Origin: Alistipes sp.
GTDB taxonomy: Bacteria; Bacteroidota; Bacteroidia; Bacteroidales; Rikenellaceae
DNA length: 63,763 nt
Assembly: GCA_017621455.1 (NCBI GenBank)
Contig: JAGATC010000012.1
Coordinates: 1 to 63,763 of the forward strand
Direction: 5' to 3'
The position numbers and the translations under genes are program-made. Each line of letters begins with the position of its first letter. Position 1 is the stretch's first letter. The notes beneath the pieces were generated by a model that saw only the letters and a program-made list of their open reading frames with translations, was not told the DNA's origin and did not search any database. Of this stretch, positions 1 through 6,444 are shown piece after piece.

Positions 1-70
1 AAAGCCCTCGCAATGACGGGACTCCTATGGATGACGTTCCCGCAACACATCCCGATACTCCACACTATGC

Positions 71-141
71 GGGTATACAAAAGTATACCCACAACATCCT
101 ATAGCCACACCCATACAATGTGGGTATTATTTTTAATACCC
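71..141. repeat. Pair of GGGTAT...ATACCC palindromes
   Basis: Two 20-bp palindromic elements start 51 bp apart: GGGTATACAAAAGTATACCC at 71-90 and GGGTATTATTTTTAATACCC at 122-141. The second is identical to the element at 47685-47704, and both resemble the units of the tandem array at 63432-63763. Function unknown. Confidence 0.85.
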
Positions 142-281
142 GCATAGGGAAAGGGGGCTCGGAGGGGGGGGGACGTTGTCAGCGTCAATTATGCTCTCCA
201 CCGCCCTTATACAGCGGGAGATTCCCACGTCGGGGCAGGGGGACTTCATCGCGCTCCACACCCTCCTGCTTGCCACTCCTC

Positions 282-304
282 GGAATGACGGTTTATGTCA
301 TTCC
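282..304. repeat. GGAATGAC/GTCATTCC inverted repeat
   Basis: An 8-bp perfect inverted repeat (282-289 and 297-304) sits in a run of GTCATTCY direct repeats (297, 311, 332). It looks like a short REP-type intergenic palindrome. Confidence 0.55.
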
Positions 305-348
305 CTCTTTGTCATTCCGCACACCCACGTTGTCATTCTGAGCATAGC

Positions 349-399
349 GAAGAACCTGGCAATCGGGGAGATAGTATCTTTGCTCTCGTCAGGTTCTTC
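349..399. repeat. Inverted repeat GAAGAACCTG / CAGGTTCTTC
   Basis: Perfect 10-bp arms at 349-358 and 390-399 are separated by 31 bp. Together with the flanking GTCATTCTGAGCATAGC it resembles a dispersed intergenic repeat. Confidence 0.55.
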
Positions 400-437
400 G
401 GCTACACTCAAGGGGTCTAACTTGGTGCCGACACGAG

Positions 438-475
438 AAATGGCGAATGGGATACGTATTTCCCATTCGCCATTT
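438..475 (-). terminator. Hairpin downstream of thiL
   Basis: A perfect 15-bp stem (438-452 with 461-475) and an 8-nt loop lie 40 bp past the thiL stop. The T-run after the stem is short on either strand, so this is a plausible but not canonical terminator. Confidence 0.5.
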
Positions 476-515
476 TGACTGAGGTGCCGAAGTAGTCCCC
501 TTATCACAAGAAAAT

Positions 516-1544
516 TTACCTATCGAAGGCCTGTGCCTTAAGAGCAATACCCTCTCCGTCGGGGGTGACAAGGACCACGCCCGCCTCCTCGCGGGTGATG
601 TGGCCAATGACATCGACAAGGCCAAGACGCATGATAGCCTCCTGTTTATCCAAAGGCACGGTAAAGAGAAGCTCATGGTCCTCACCGCCATTGAGCGCAG
701 CAATAACAGGATCGATGTGCATCTCCTCGGCAAGGTCGGTAGTCTGACGAGCAATGGGTATGCGCTCCAGATAGATGCGTGCGCCACACTTCGAGCTACG
801 GCATATCTGACGCAGGTCGCTGGCAAGACCATCCGAGAGGTCAATCATAGAGGTTGGACGTATGCCCTCCTCGCGAAGTGCATCTATAATATTTACGCGC
901 GCGCGAGGCTTCAGGTAGCGCTCGAGCAGATACTCATGTCCCGCAAACTTAGGCTCGGGGTTCTCCACATCCTTAAGTACGCGTTTCTCACGCTCCAAGA
1001 GGTGGAGACCCATATATGCAGCACCGAGGTTCGAGGTGATGCAAATAAGGTCGTGCTCCTTAGCTCCCGAGCGGTATACAACATCCTCCCTCTTTGCACG
1101 GCCTACTGCCGTAATGGTGATTTGTAAGCCATTCATCGAGGCGGTGGTATCGCCACCCACAATGTCGACGCCGAGTTCGTTGGCAGCATGCTCCATACCC
1201 TCATACAGCTCATCGAGAGCCTCCACAGAGATTTTGGCCGAGACACCGAGTGCTACGACCACCTGCTGAGGTTTAGCGTTCATCGCCAAAATGTCGTTAA
1301 CGCCACGCACAACAACCTTATAACCAAGATGTTTTAGTGGGAAGTAACTCAGGTCGAAGTCTACGCCCTCGGTCATCATATCTGTCGATAGTAGCATCAC
1401 CTCATCGCCCATATCTATGACGGCAGCATCGTCACCCGCAGCCATAAGCGTAGAGTCGTTACGGCGCTTGAGGCGTGATGTGAGGCGGTCGATAAGACCA
1501 AATTCGCCCAATGAGGCAATCTCTGTACTATTGTTCCTACTCAT
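516..1544 (-). CDS. thiL: Thiamine-monophosphate kinase
   Basis: This protein phosphorylates thiamine monophosphate to thiamine diphosphate with ATP, the last step of the cofactor's synthesis, in the cytosol. Its 342 residues match the family length. The N-terminus reads GEFGLIDRL, then AAGDDAAVI, an acidic ATP/Mg site, followed by LLSTDMMTEGVDFD and the conserved VVGGDTT; the C-terminal half has SMIDLSDGLASDL and NGGEDHELLF, all classic ThiL/AIR-synthase-fold motifs. It is transcribed away from adk from a promoter interleaved with the adk promoter, giving a leader of only about a dozen bases. No other thi gene is nearby, so it stands alone here. Confidence 0.95.
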   Translation of the reverse strand: MSRNNSTEIASLGEFGLIDRLTSRLKRRNDSTLMAAGDDAAVIDMGDEVMLLSTDMMTEGVDFDLSYFPLKHLGYKVVVRGVNDILAMNAKPQQVVVALGVSAKISVEALDELYEGMEHAANELGVDIVGGDTTASMNGLQITITAVGRAKREDVVYRSGAKEHDLICITSNLGAAYMGLHLLEREKRVLKDVENPEPKFAGHEYLLERYLKPRARVNIIDALREEGIRPTSMIDLSDGLASDLRQICRSSKCGARIYLERIPIARQTTDLAEEMHIDPVIAALNGGEDHELLFTVPLDKQEAIMRLGLVDVIGHITREEAGVVLVTPDGEGIALKAQAFDR

Positions 1545-1560
1545 GTTAATAAATTTTTTG

Positions 1561-1592
1561 CAAAATTAGTTTTTTGATTGGTAAATTGCAAA
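1561..1592 (-). promoter_or_regulatory. thiL promoter
   Basis: Read on the minus strand, TTTG (1592-1589), a 20-bp spacer and TAATTTTG (1568-1561) match the Bacteroidetes primary sigma consensus. The predicted start point is about 10 bp before the thiL ATG. It overlaps the adk promoter on the other strand. Confidence 0.75.
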
Positions 1593-1608
1593 AAAAAATA
1601 TAACTTTG
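1577..1608 (+). promoter_or_regulatory. adk promoter
   Basis: ATTG (1577-1580), a 20-bp spacer and TAACTTTG (1601-1608) fit the Bacteroidetes promoter pattern, with a leader of about 45 nt to adk. Its elements interleave with those of the thiL promoter. Confidence 0.7.
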
Positions 1609-1657
1609 CCTCAAATTTGTTCCCCCGAACGGGTTAACTTAACTTAAACTTAAGGAA

Positions 1658-2230
1658 ATGCTTAATATAATTCTATTTGGTGCACCTGGTTGCGGTAAGG
1701 GCACTCAGGCTGCACGTTTGGCTGAGCACTACGACCTATATCACATCTCTACTGGCGAGGTGATTCGCGGCGAGATTAAACGTGGCACAGAGCTTGGCAA
1801 GAGCATGGAGGGCTACATCTCTCGTGGCGAGCTTGCCCCCGATAGCATCGTAGTGGAGATGGTGCGCAACTATATGACCACACACGCAGATAAGGGCTGC
1901 ATCTTCGATGGATTCCCCCGCACCACTGCTCAGGCAGAGATATTCGACACACTGCTTGCAGAGATTGGTCGCAAGGTGGATGTAATGATTTACATGGATG
2001 TCCCCGAGGAGGAGCTCGTACGTCGAATCTTGCTTCGTGGCAAGGAGTCGGGACGTGCCGACGATGCTTCGGAGGATGTTATCCGCAACCGCATTGAGGT
2101 TTATCGAGCACAGACAGCCATAGTCGCAGACCACTACACCAAGCAGAACAAGTATAGCGAGGTGAATGGCCTTGGCACCATGGACGAGGTATTCAACCGC
2201 TTGGCAGAGGTTATCGATGCCAAAAGGTAG
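1658..2230 (+). CDS. adk: Adenylate kinase
   Basis: It interconverts ATP + AMP and 2 ADP in the cytosol. The protein is 190 residues, typical for Bacteroidetes Adk. The P-loop GAPGCGKGT is at residues 7-15, the AMP-binding part includes HISTGEVIR and IFDGFPRTTAQAE, and MIYMDVPEEELVRR precedes a short LID segment (RGKESGRADDASEDVIRNR). The LID lacks the four zinc cysteines of Gram-positive forms. The ATG lies in an A-rich context without a Shine-Dalgarno sequence. It is a single gene from its own promoter, followed 72 bp later by the TPM lipoprotein on the same strand. Confidence 0.97.
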   Translation: MLNIILFGAPGCGKGTQAARLAEHYDLYHISTGEVIRGEIKRGTELGKSMEGYISRGELAPDSIVVEMVRNYMTTHADKGCIFDGFPRTTAQAEIFDTLLAEIGRKVDVMIYMDVPEEELVRRILLRGKESGRADDASEDVIRNRIEVYRAQTAIVADHYTKQNKYSEVNGLGTMDEVFNRLAEVIDAKR

Positions 2231-2302
2231 ATAAGATTGGTTTAAACATAACATTGCGGGCGGTGTCGATACTAAAATATTGACCTCGCCCGTTTGCGTA
2301 AT

Positions 2303-3256
2303 ATGATGTTTCGTAAGATAGTAGGCATACTCTTCTTTATTGTGGCGACAACCATAAGCATGGTGTCGTGCACAGGTGGTGGCGTTCAGACGAGCCTCGA
2401 TGGCAGCCGTCGTAGCTACCGCGTGGAGGATGTACCCAACGTGCAGATACAGGATGCGCGACGCTTTGTATCAAACCCCGATGGTATTCTTTCTGGAGAG
2501 GCCGTAAGGCAGATAGACTCGATGTGCTACGCACTGAAGGAGCAGGGACTGGCAGAGGTTGCAGTGGTTGCCGTGAACGATATCGAACCACAGGATATGT
2601 TTAGCTTCTCGCAGCAGCTCGCTACGCGTTGGGGTATCGGCGACGATGAGCTTGACAATGGCCTACTAATACTCTTTGTGCGCGATATGCGCGAGATACG
2701 CTTCCATACGGGCTATGGCTTAGAGGGAGTGCTACCCGATGCTACGTGCGTACAGATACAGCAGGACTACATGCTACCATCGTTTAAGGATGAGGAGTAT
2801 AGCAAGGGTATGGTTAAGGGCATGAAGGCGGTAAACTCGTTGCTTACGAGTGGCGAGCTGCCAGTTGCCGAAAGAGAGGAGGATACTGCGGCCATGATTA
2901 CTGCATTAATTATCACACTCTTCATTGTAGTGGTACCCCTTGTGGCTGTATATCTTGCAAACCGTAAGCAGAAGAAGTGCCCCAGCTGCGGCAAGTACAA
3001 ACTAAGAGTGACAGACCGCTCGATTGTGGAGAAGACCGCGACACACATAACCATACACGAGACCCTCGTGTGTGATAACTGCAAGACCATCCACACCCGC
3101 ACAACACGTCAAAACAGAGGTGGCGGCGGTGGCATAATGTTCATCCCCATGGGCTTTGGTGGTGGTCGCGGTGGTGGCTTCGGCGGAGGTGGCTTCGGTG
3201 GTGGCGGCTTCGGCGGTGGCTCATTCGGTGGCGGTGGCGGTGGCTCACGCTGGTAA
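2303..3256 (+). CDS. TPM-domain (YgcG-like) lipoprotein with zinc ribbon
   Basis: This is a membrane protein with a TPM domain (the TLP18.3/Psb32/MOLO-1 fold), a family of unclear biochemical role often paired with LemA. The ATG at 2303 starts a lipoprotein signal ending in SMVSC; an upstream TTG in frame (2294) is less likely. The TPM domain (about residues 45-190) has FVSNPDGILS near its start and RDMREIRFHTGYGLEG. A membrane segment follows, with a run of I, V and L ending in VAVYLANR, and then a zinc ribbon (CPSCGKYK ... CDNCKT). The tail is almost pure glycine with phenylalanine, typical of YgcG-type proteins. lemA starts 46 bp downstream, so the pair is probably cotranscribed. Confidence 0.88.
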   Translation: MMFRKIVGILFFIVATTISMVSCTGGGVQTSLDGSRRSYRVEDVPNVQIQDARRFVSNPDGILSGEAVRQIDSMCYALKEQGLAEVAVVAVNDIEPQDMFSFSQQLATRWGIGDDELDNGLLILFVRDMREIRFHTGYGLEGVLPDATCVQIQQDYMLPSFKDEEYSKGMVKGMKAVNSLLTSGELPVAEREEDTAAMITALIITLFIVVVPLVAVYLANRKQKKCPSCGKYKLRVTDRSIVEKTATHITIHETLVCDNCKTIHTRTTRQNRGGGGGIMFIPMGFGGGRGGGFGGGGFGGGGFGGGSFGGGGGGSRW

Positions 3257-3301
3257 CATGCGAATTATTAACTGATTATCAATAACTTAAAAGATAGAAT
3301 C

Positions 3302-3895
3302 ATGAAAAAAAGAACAATCATCACATTATGTGTTATAGGAGGTATCATCCTACTGCTTGGCATCGTAGCCATATCGTCGTATAACGGCTTAGTTGACAAG
3401 CAGGCAAATGTTGAGCAGTGCTGGAGTAACGTTGAGTCGCAGTATCAGCGTCGTGCCGACCTTATTCCTAACCTCGTTAATACCGTTAAGGGCTATGCAG
3501 AGCATGAGGCTGCAACCCTGCAGGCTGTAACCGATGCACGCACACGTGCTACAAGCATCAATGTTGACCCCGCTACCGCTACTGCTGAGGAGATGACAGC
3601 ATGGATGGAGGCACAGGACGAGCTTAGCTCAGCACTCGGCCGCCTTATCGCCATTGCGGAGAACTACCCCGACCTTAAGGCTAACCAGAACTTCCTACAG
3701 CTTCAGGCACAGCTTGAAGGCACTGAAAACCGCATATCTGTGGAGCGCATGAACTACAACGAGGCAGTTAAGGAGTACAACGTAGCCGTGAAGCGCTTCC
3801 CCAGCAATATCTTTGCATCAATGTTTGGCTTCGAGCCAACCAGCTCATTCGAGGCACAGGCAGGTGCTGAGGTAGCTCCTGTAGTGGAGTTTTAG
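3302..3895 (+). CDS. lemA: LemA family protein
   Basis: LemA proteins are membrane-anchored helical-bundle proteins of unknown molecular function, widely linked to TPM-domain proteins as here. The 197 residues begin with a lysine-rich start and one membrane helix (about residues 6-26), then VDKQANVEQCWSNVESQYQR and RADLIPNLVNTVKGYAEHE, the LemA hallmarks, and later LIAIAENYPDLKANQNFLQL and ENRISVERMNYNEAVKEYN. The gene ends just before a strong bidirectional hairpin terminator that separates it from the convergent response-regulator gene. Confidence 0.95.
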   Translation: MKKRTIITLCVIGGIILLLGIVAISSYNGLVDKQANVEQCWSNVESQYQRRADLIPNLVNTVKGYAEHEAATLQAVTDARTRATSINVDPATATAEEMTAWMEAQDELSSALGRLIAIAENYPDLKANQNFLQLQAQLEGTENRISVERMNYNEAVKEYNVAVKRFPSNIFASMFGFEPTSSFEAQAGAEVAPVVEF

Positions 3896-3921
3896 ATTTA
3901 GAGACTGTACATCTATTAGAC

Positions 3922-3953
3922 AATAAGAGCGCCATGTGGCGCTCTTATTTTAT
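3922..3953. terminator. Bidirectional terminator between lemA and the LytTR gene
   Basis: A 12-bp perfect stem (AATAAGAGCGCC / GGCGCTCTTATT) has a 4-nt loop, with T-rich sequence on the plus-strand side and A-rich sequence opposite. It serves two convergent genes. Confidence 0.85.
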
Positions 3954-3962
3954 TATGCGTAA

Positions 3963-4739
3963 CTAATTGTTATCCAACCACTCCAAAAAGTCCGAGGTGC
4001 GGCTACGACTTACCACAACCTCATCCTCCGAGGGTGGATTTAGTTGCAGCTTAAGGCGCGTGCCGAGAAACTTCGATATGTTCTCTATGGCGTTAATCGA
4101 GACGATGTAGCTGCGCGAAATGCGGAAGAATAACTTCGGGTCGAGCATATCCTGCACCATATCGAGCGAGTAGTCCAACAATCTGCGCGTGCCATTGCGA
4201 CTTACAGCATAGGTACTCTTATCCTCCGAGAAACAGTACGCTATATCCTCAACGGGGATAATGATAATCTTCTCGCCCGTCTTAACGATAAATCGCTTCT
4301 TATACTCACGGCTATCGGGCTGCGCATGACGTGATAGCATATCGAGGAGCGTCTCAACATTGGCAGAGGCGCGCTGCTCGATACTCTCCTTGCATCGCTC
4401 CCATGCACGGCGCATATCCTCCTCACCAATAGGCTTAAGCAGATAGTCGCGCGTGCCGGCCTTAAAGGCGTTGATGGCGTAGTTGTCGTAGGCGGTGGTT
4501 ATGATGATATGTGCCGAGGTATTCACCCTATCGAGAATCTCGAAACAGATGCCATCAGAAAGTTCAACATCCATAAAAATAACATCAGCACCTTCGGGGT
4601 TCTCCTCGAGCCACTTTACGGCAGCGCGCACCGAGGTAAGTGTCATTACGATGTTACCCTCTGGACAGCAACGGTCAATGAGTTTTTTAAGGTTTACTTG
4701 TGCAGGAATCTCGTCCTCAACAATGAGTATCTTTATCAT
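3963..4739 (-). CDS. LytTR-family response regulator
   Basis: This is a transcription regulator phosphorylated by the adjacent kinase. Residues 1-120 are a receiver domain: acidic pocket at E8/D9, phospho-acceptor D57 in FMDVELSDG, conserved TTAYDNYAINAF and the lysine of DYLLKPI. Residues about 150-258 are a LytTR DNA-binding domain (RFIVKTGEKIIIIPVEDIAY, then FFRISRSYIVSINAIENI and VVVSRSR). The start ATG overlaps the kinase stop as ATGA, indicating translational coupling. The operon lies divergent to the alpha-glucan PUL, but no target site can be identified from sequence alone. Confidence 0.93.
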   Translation of the reverse strand: MIKILIVEDEIPAQVNLKKLIDRCCPEGNIVMTLTSVRAAVKWLEENPEGADVIFMDVELSDGICFEILDRVNTSAHIIITTAYDNYAINAFKAGTRDYLLKPIGEEDMRRAWERCKESIEQRASANVETLLDMLSRHAQPDSREYKKRFIVKTGEKIIIIPVEDIAYCFSEDKSTYAVSRNGTRRLLDYSLDMVQDMLDPKLFFRISRSYIVSINAIENISKFLGTRLKLQLNPPSEDEVVVSRSRTSDFLEWLDNN

Positions 4740-6130
4740 ACCATGGGGAGTTTTACAATAAATTCATTATCAGTCTTTTGTACCACTATATCACGTCCCG
4801 TAATATCGAGATATTGGCGCCGTATGTTCTCTAATCCAAGGCGCGTTGATGGCTGTCCGTGGGTGCGTATTTGGAGGTTGTTTCTAACCACTAAATACTC
4901 ACCCTCAACAGCTATGCGCACCGTGAGCGGAGAGTCTATGCTAACGATGTTATGCTTAGTGGCATTTTCGACCAATAGTTGGAGTGCACAGGGCACAACA
5001 TATTGGTCGTGATACTGCTCCTCAACCTCTATTTCAAAGAGCATGCCCTCGGTGAATCGCTCCTTCAAGAGTTCAATGTACATTCGAGCAAACTCCAGCT
5101 CCTCTCTCACCTCGACCAGCGGCTTCTGGTCGTTGTTGAGCATATAGCGATAGATGCCCGCGAGCTTACGTATAAAGTTCGAGGCACGGTCGGTCTCATG
5201 CTCCTGCACGAGGTAGTCGAGGATGCCGAGCGAGTTAAACAGAAAGTGGGGATTTATCTGCTGTTTAAGTCTTTCGTACTGATACTCCGTACGATGCTTC
5301 AGCTCACGCTCCTCGCGAAGCTCACGCTGTGTGGTTGTCGATATGCGAATAAGTATGCAGGCTGCTACCACAAAAACATCTATCATCAGCGCAGCCGAGA
5401 GTATGCGCACAAAGTCCAAGATTCCACCTCCCGCCACAGCGAAATGGGGCACGTCAAAGTAGATGAGCAGCGCCACAACTATGGGCAGCGAGAGTAGCGA
5501 CATAAGCAACTGCGCCATGACAGAGTGCTGCCTAACATAGCTATTTGACGCAAACGGCAGGCGCGTTGCGATAAGGATATTACCCACCAAGAGAGTGAGC
5601 AGCGCCCATGTATTCTCCAGGGTCTCGGTAACATAGTTTAGGAGCGTACCCTCGTTGTAGACGCCCCAGCGGAAGAGGGCCACATACGTTAGGCGCAACA
5701 GTAGGATGCCGAGGGCCATAATCACCACATTTAAGATGTAAGAGCCAAGCACATTTTTGTTCGCACGGAAGCGCTTAACGTTCTTCGTAATAAAGTGCAC
5801 AGCGAGACCCAATGCTGTGGTAATCAAGAATGTAGATATTGCAGGAGCTATGTAGTTGTTGCCTATGATTTCGTTTAGCGGCATCCACATCCATGAGCCT
5901 ATGATAAATCCCGAGACGGTGGCCACAAGGGTCAATAGCGCAACCATCTCGACACGCGTATTGTTGCGAATGGAGATTATTACGACCATAGCTATCGTAA
6001 GCACCGTAAGGAGTATATCGTCGTGATAGCTCAAGGCACGACTAAGTACCGCTACCGCAAAGTGCAGCACGGCAAAGAGCACGACAATGGCGATATTGCC
6101 AAAGGTATGTGATCGGTTCGTTAAGGCCAT
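4736..6130 (-). CDS. Sensor histidine kinase, LytS/YpdA-like
   Basis: This is the membrane sensor kinase partner of the LytTR regulator. The N-terminal 265 residues hold about eight hydrophobic segments with short loops, so there is little periplasmic domain and the stimulus may be sensed in the membrane. A short coiled linker (LREERELKHRTEYQYERL) leads to the His_kinase domain with KQQINPHFLFNSL, whose histidine is the phospho-acceptor, followed by the N-box QLLVENATKHN and the G-box LGLENIRRQ. The length of 464 residues is normal for such multi-pass members. The predicted transcription start is almost at the ATG, so the mRNA would be nearly leaderless. Confidence 0.9.
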   Translation of the reverse strand: MALTNRSHTFGNIAIVVLFAVLHFAVAVLSRALSYHDDILLTVLTIAMVVIISIRNNTRVEMVALLTLVATVSGFIIGSWMWMPLNEIIGNNYIAPAISTFLITTALGLAVHFITKNVKRFRANKNVLGSYILNVVIMALGILLLRLTYVALFRWGVYNEGTLLNYVTETLENTWALLTLLVGNILIATRLPFASNSYVRQHSVMAQLLMSLLSLPIVVALLIYFDVPHFAVAGGGILDFVRILSAALMIDVFVVAACILIRISTTTQRELREERELKHRTEYQYERLKQQINPHFLFNSLGILDYLVQEHETDRASNFIRKLAGIYRYMLNNDQKPLVEVREELEFARMYIELLKERFTEGMLFEIEVEEQYHDQYVVPCALQLLVENATKHNIVSIDSPLTVRIAVEGEYLVVRNNLQIRTHGQPSTRLGLENIRRQYLDITGRDIVVQKTDNEFIVKLPMV

Positions 6131-6137
6131 AGTTATG

Positions 6138-6169
6138 CAAAGATATAAAAATTTTTGGCAAACTTCAAA
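6138..6169 (-). promoter_or_regulatory. Kinase/LytTR operon promoter
   Basis: On the minus strand, TTTG (6169-6166), a 20-bp spacer and TATCTTTG (6145-6138) are a near-perfect Bacteroidetes promoter. The start codon at 6130 is only 7 bp beyond the element. Confidence 0.8.
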
Positions 6170-6317
6170 ATTTACGCCACCCTACACCCTCCCTCTGTCG
6201 CAACCACTCAACACCCTCAATTCGCACATTTTACGACTGCTCACTTTAAGTGACTTTACCGTTCGGTATTAAAATCGTGCAATTCGTCATAAATATTTAC
6301 CCTTTGGGTAGAAATGT

Positions 6318-6349
6318 TTTGGACATTACGATTTTTTTAGTAAAATTTG
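6318..6349 (+). promoter_or_regulatory. Probable PUL promoter
   Basis: TTTG (6318-6321), a 20-bp spacer and AAAATTTG (6342-6349) resemble the consensus, with a weaker -7 element (AAnnTTTG rather than TAnnTTTG), as would suit an activated promoter. It probably drives the transporter and downstream sus genes. Confidence 0.55.
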
Positions 6350-6444
6350 TAGTGTAAGGAGTGTATAGTTATTAAAATTTTTTAATAATTAACAACACGA
6401 ATTCTTAAAATTGCGAGGAAACAAACAAACTAAAACACTATAAA

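Larger units (their letters stand above)
1..515. other. Repeat-rich non-coding region
   Basis: No credible gene is seen here; the short open frames carry no recognisable protein features. The stretch holds two GGGT...ACCC palindromes (71-90, 122-141), three copies of GTCATTCY (297-338), a short hairpin (282-304), a separated inverted repeat (349-358 with 390-399) and a 15-bp-stem hairpin (438-475) next to the thiL stop. GTCATTCTGAGC...GCGAAGAA resembles the dispersed intergenic repeats common in Bacteroidales genomes (established knowledge, not searched). Confidence 0.75.
6131..6444. other. Divergent control region between kinase and PUL
   Basis: This 314-bp gap holds the kinase promoter (6138-6169, minus), a C-rich stretch without features (about 6175-6230), the small palindrome CACTTTAAGTG (6240-6250), and the PUL promoter (6318-6349, plus) with a leader of about 90 nt. 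No open frame of interest is seen. Confidence 0.6.

Noticed and set aside
375..382. TATCTTTG promoter-like element on the plus strand
   Set aside because: It has no matching TTTG 19-20 bp upstream and no gene downstream on that strand before thiL, which is on the other strand; probably chance within a repeat.
120..507. Small overlapping open frames in the left intergenic region
   Set aside because: They run through palindromes and REP-like repeats, have low-complexity or basic sequence without features, and conflict on both strands.
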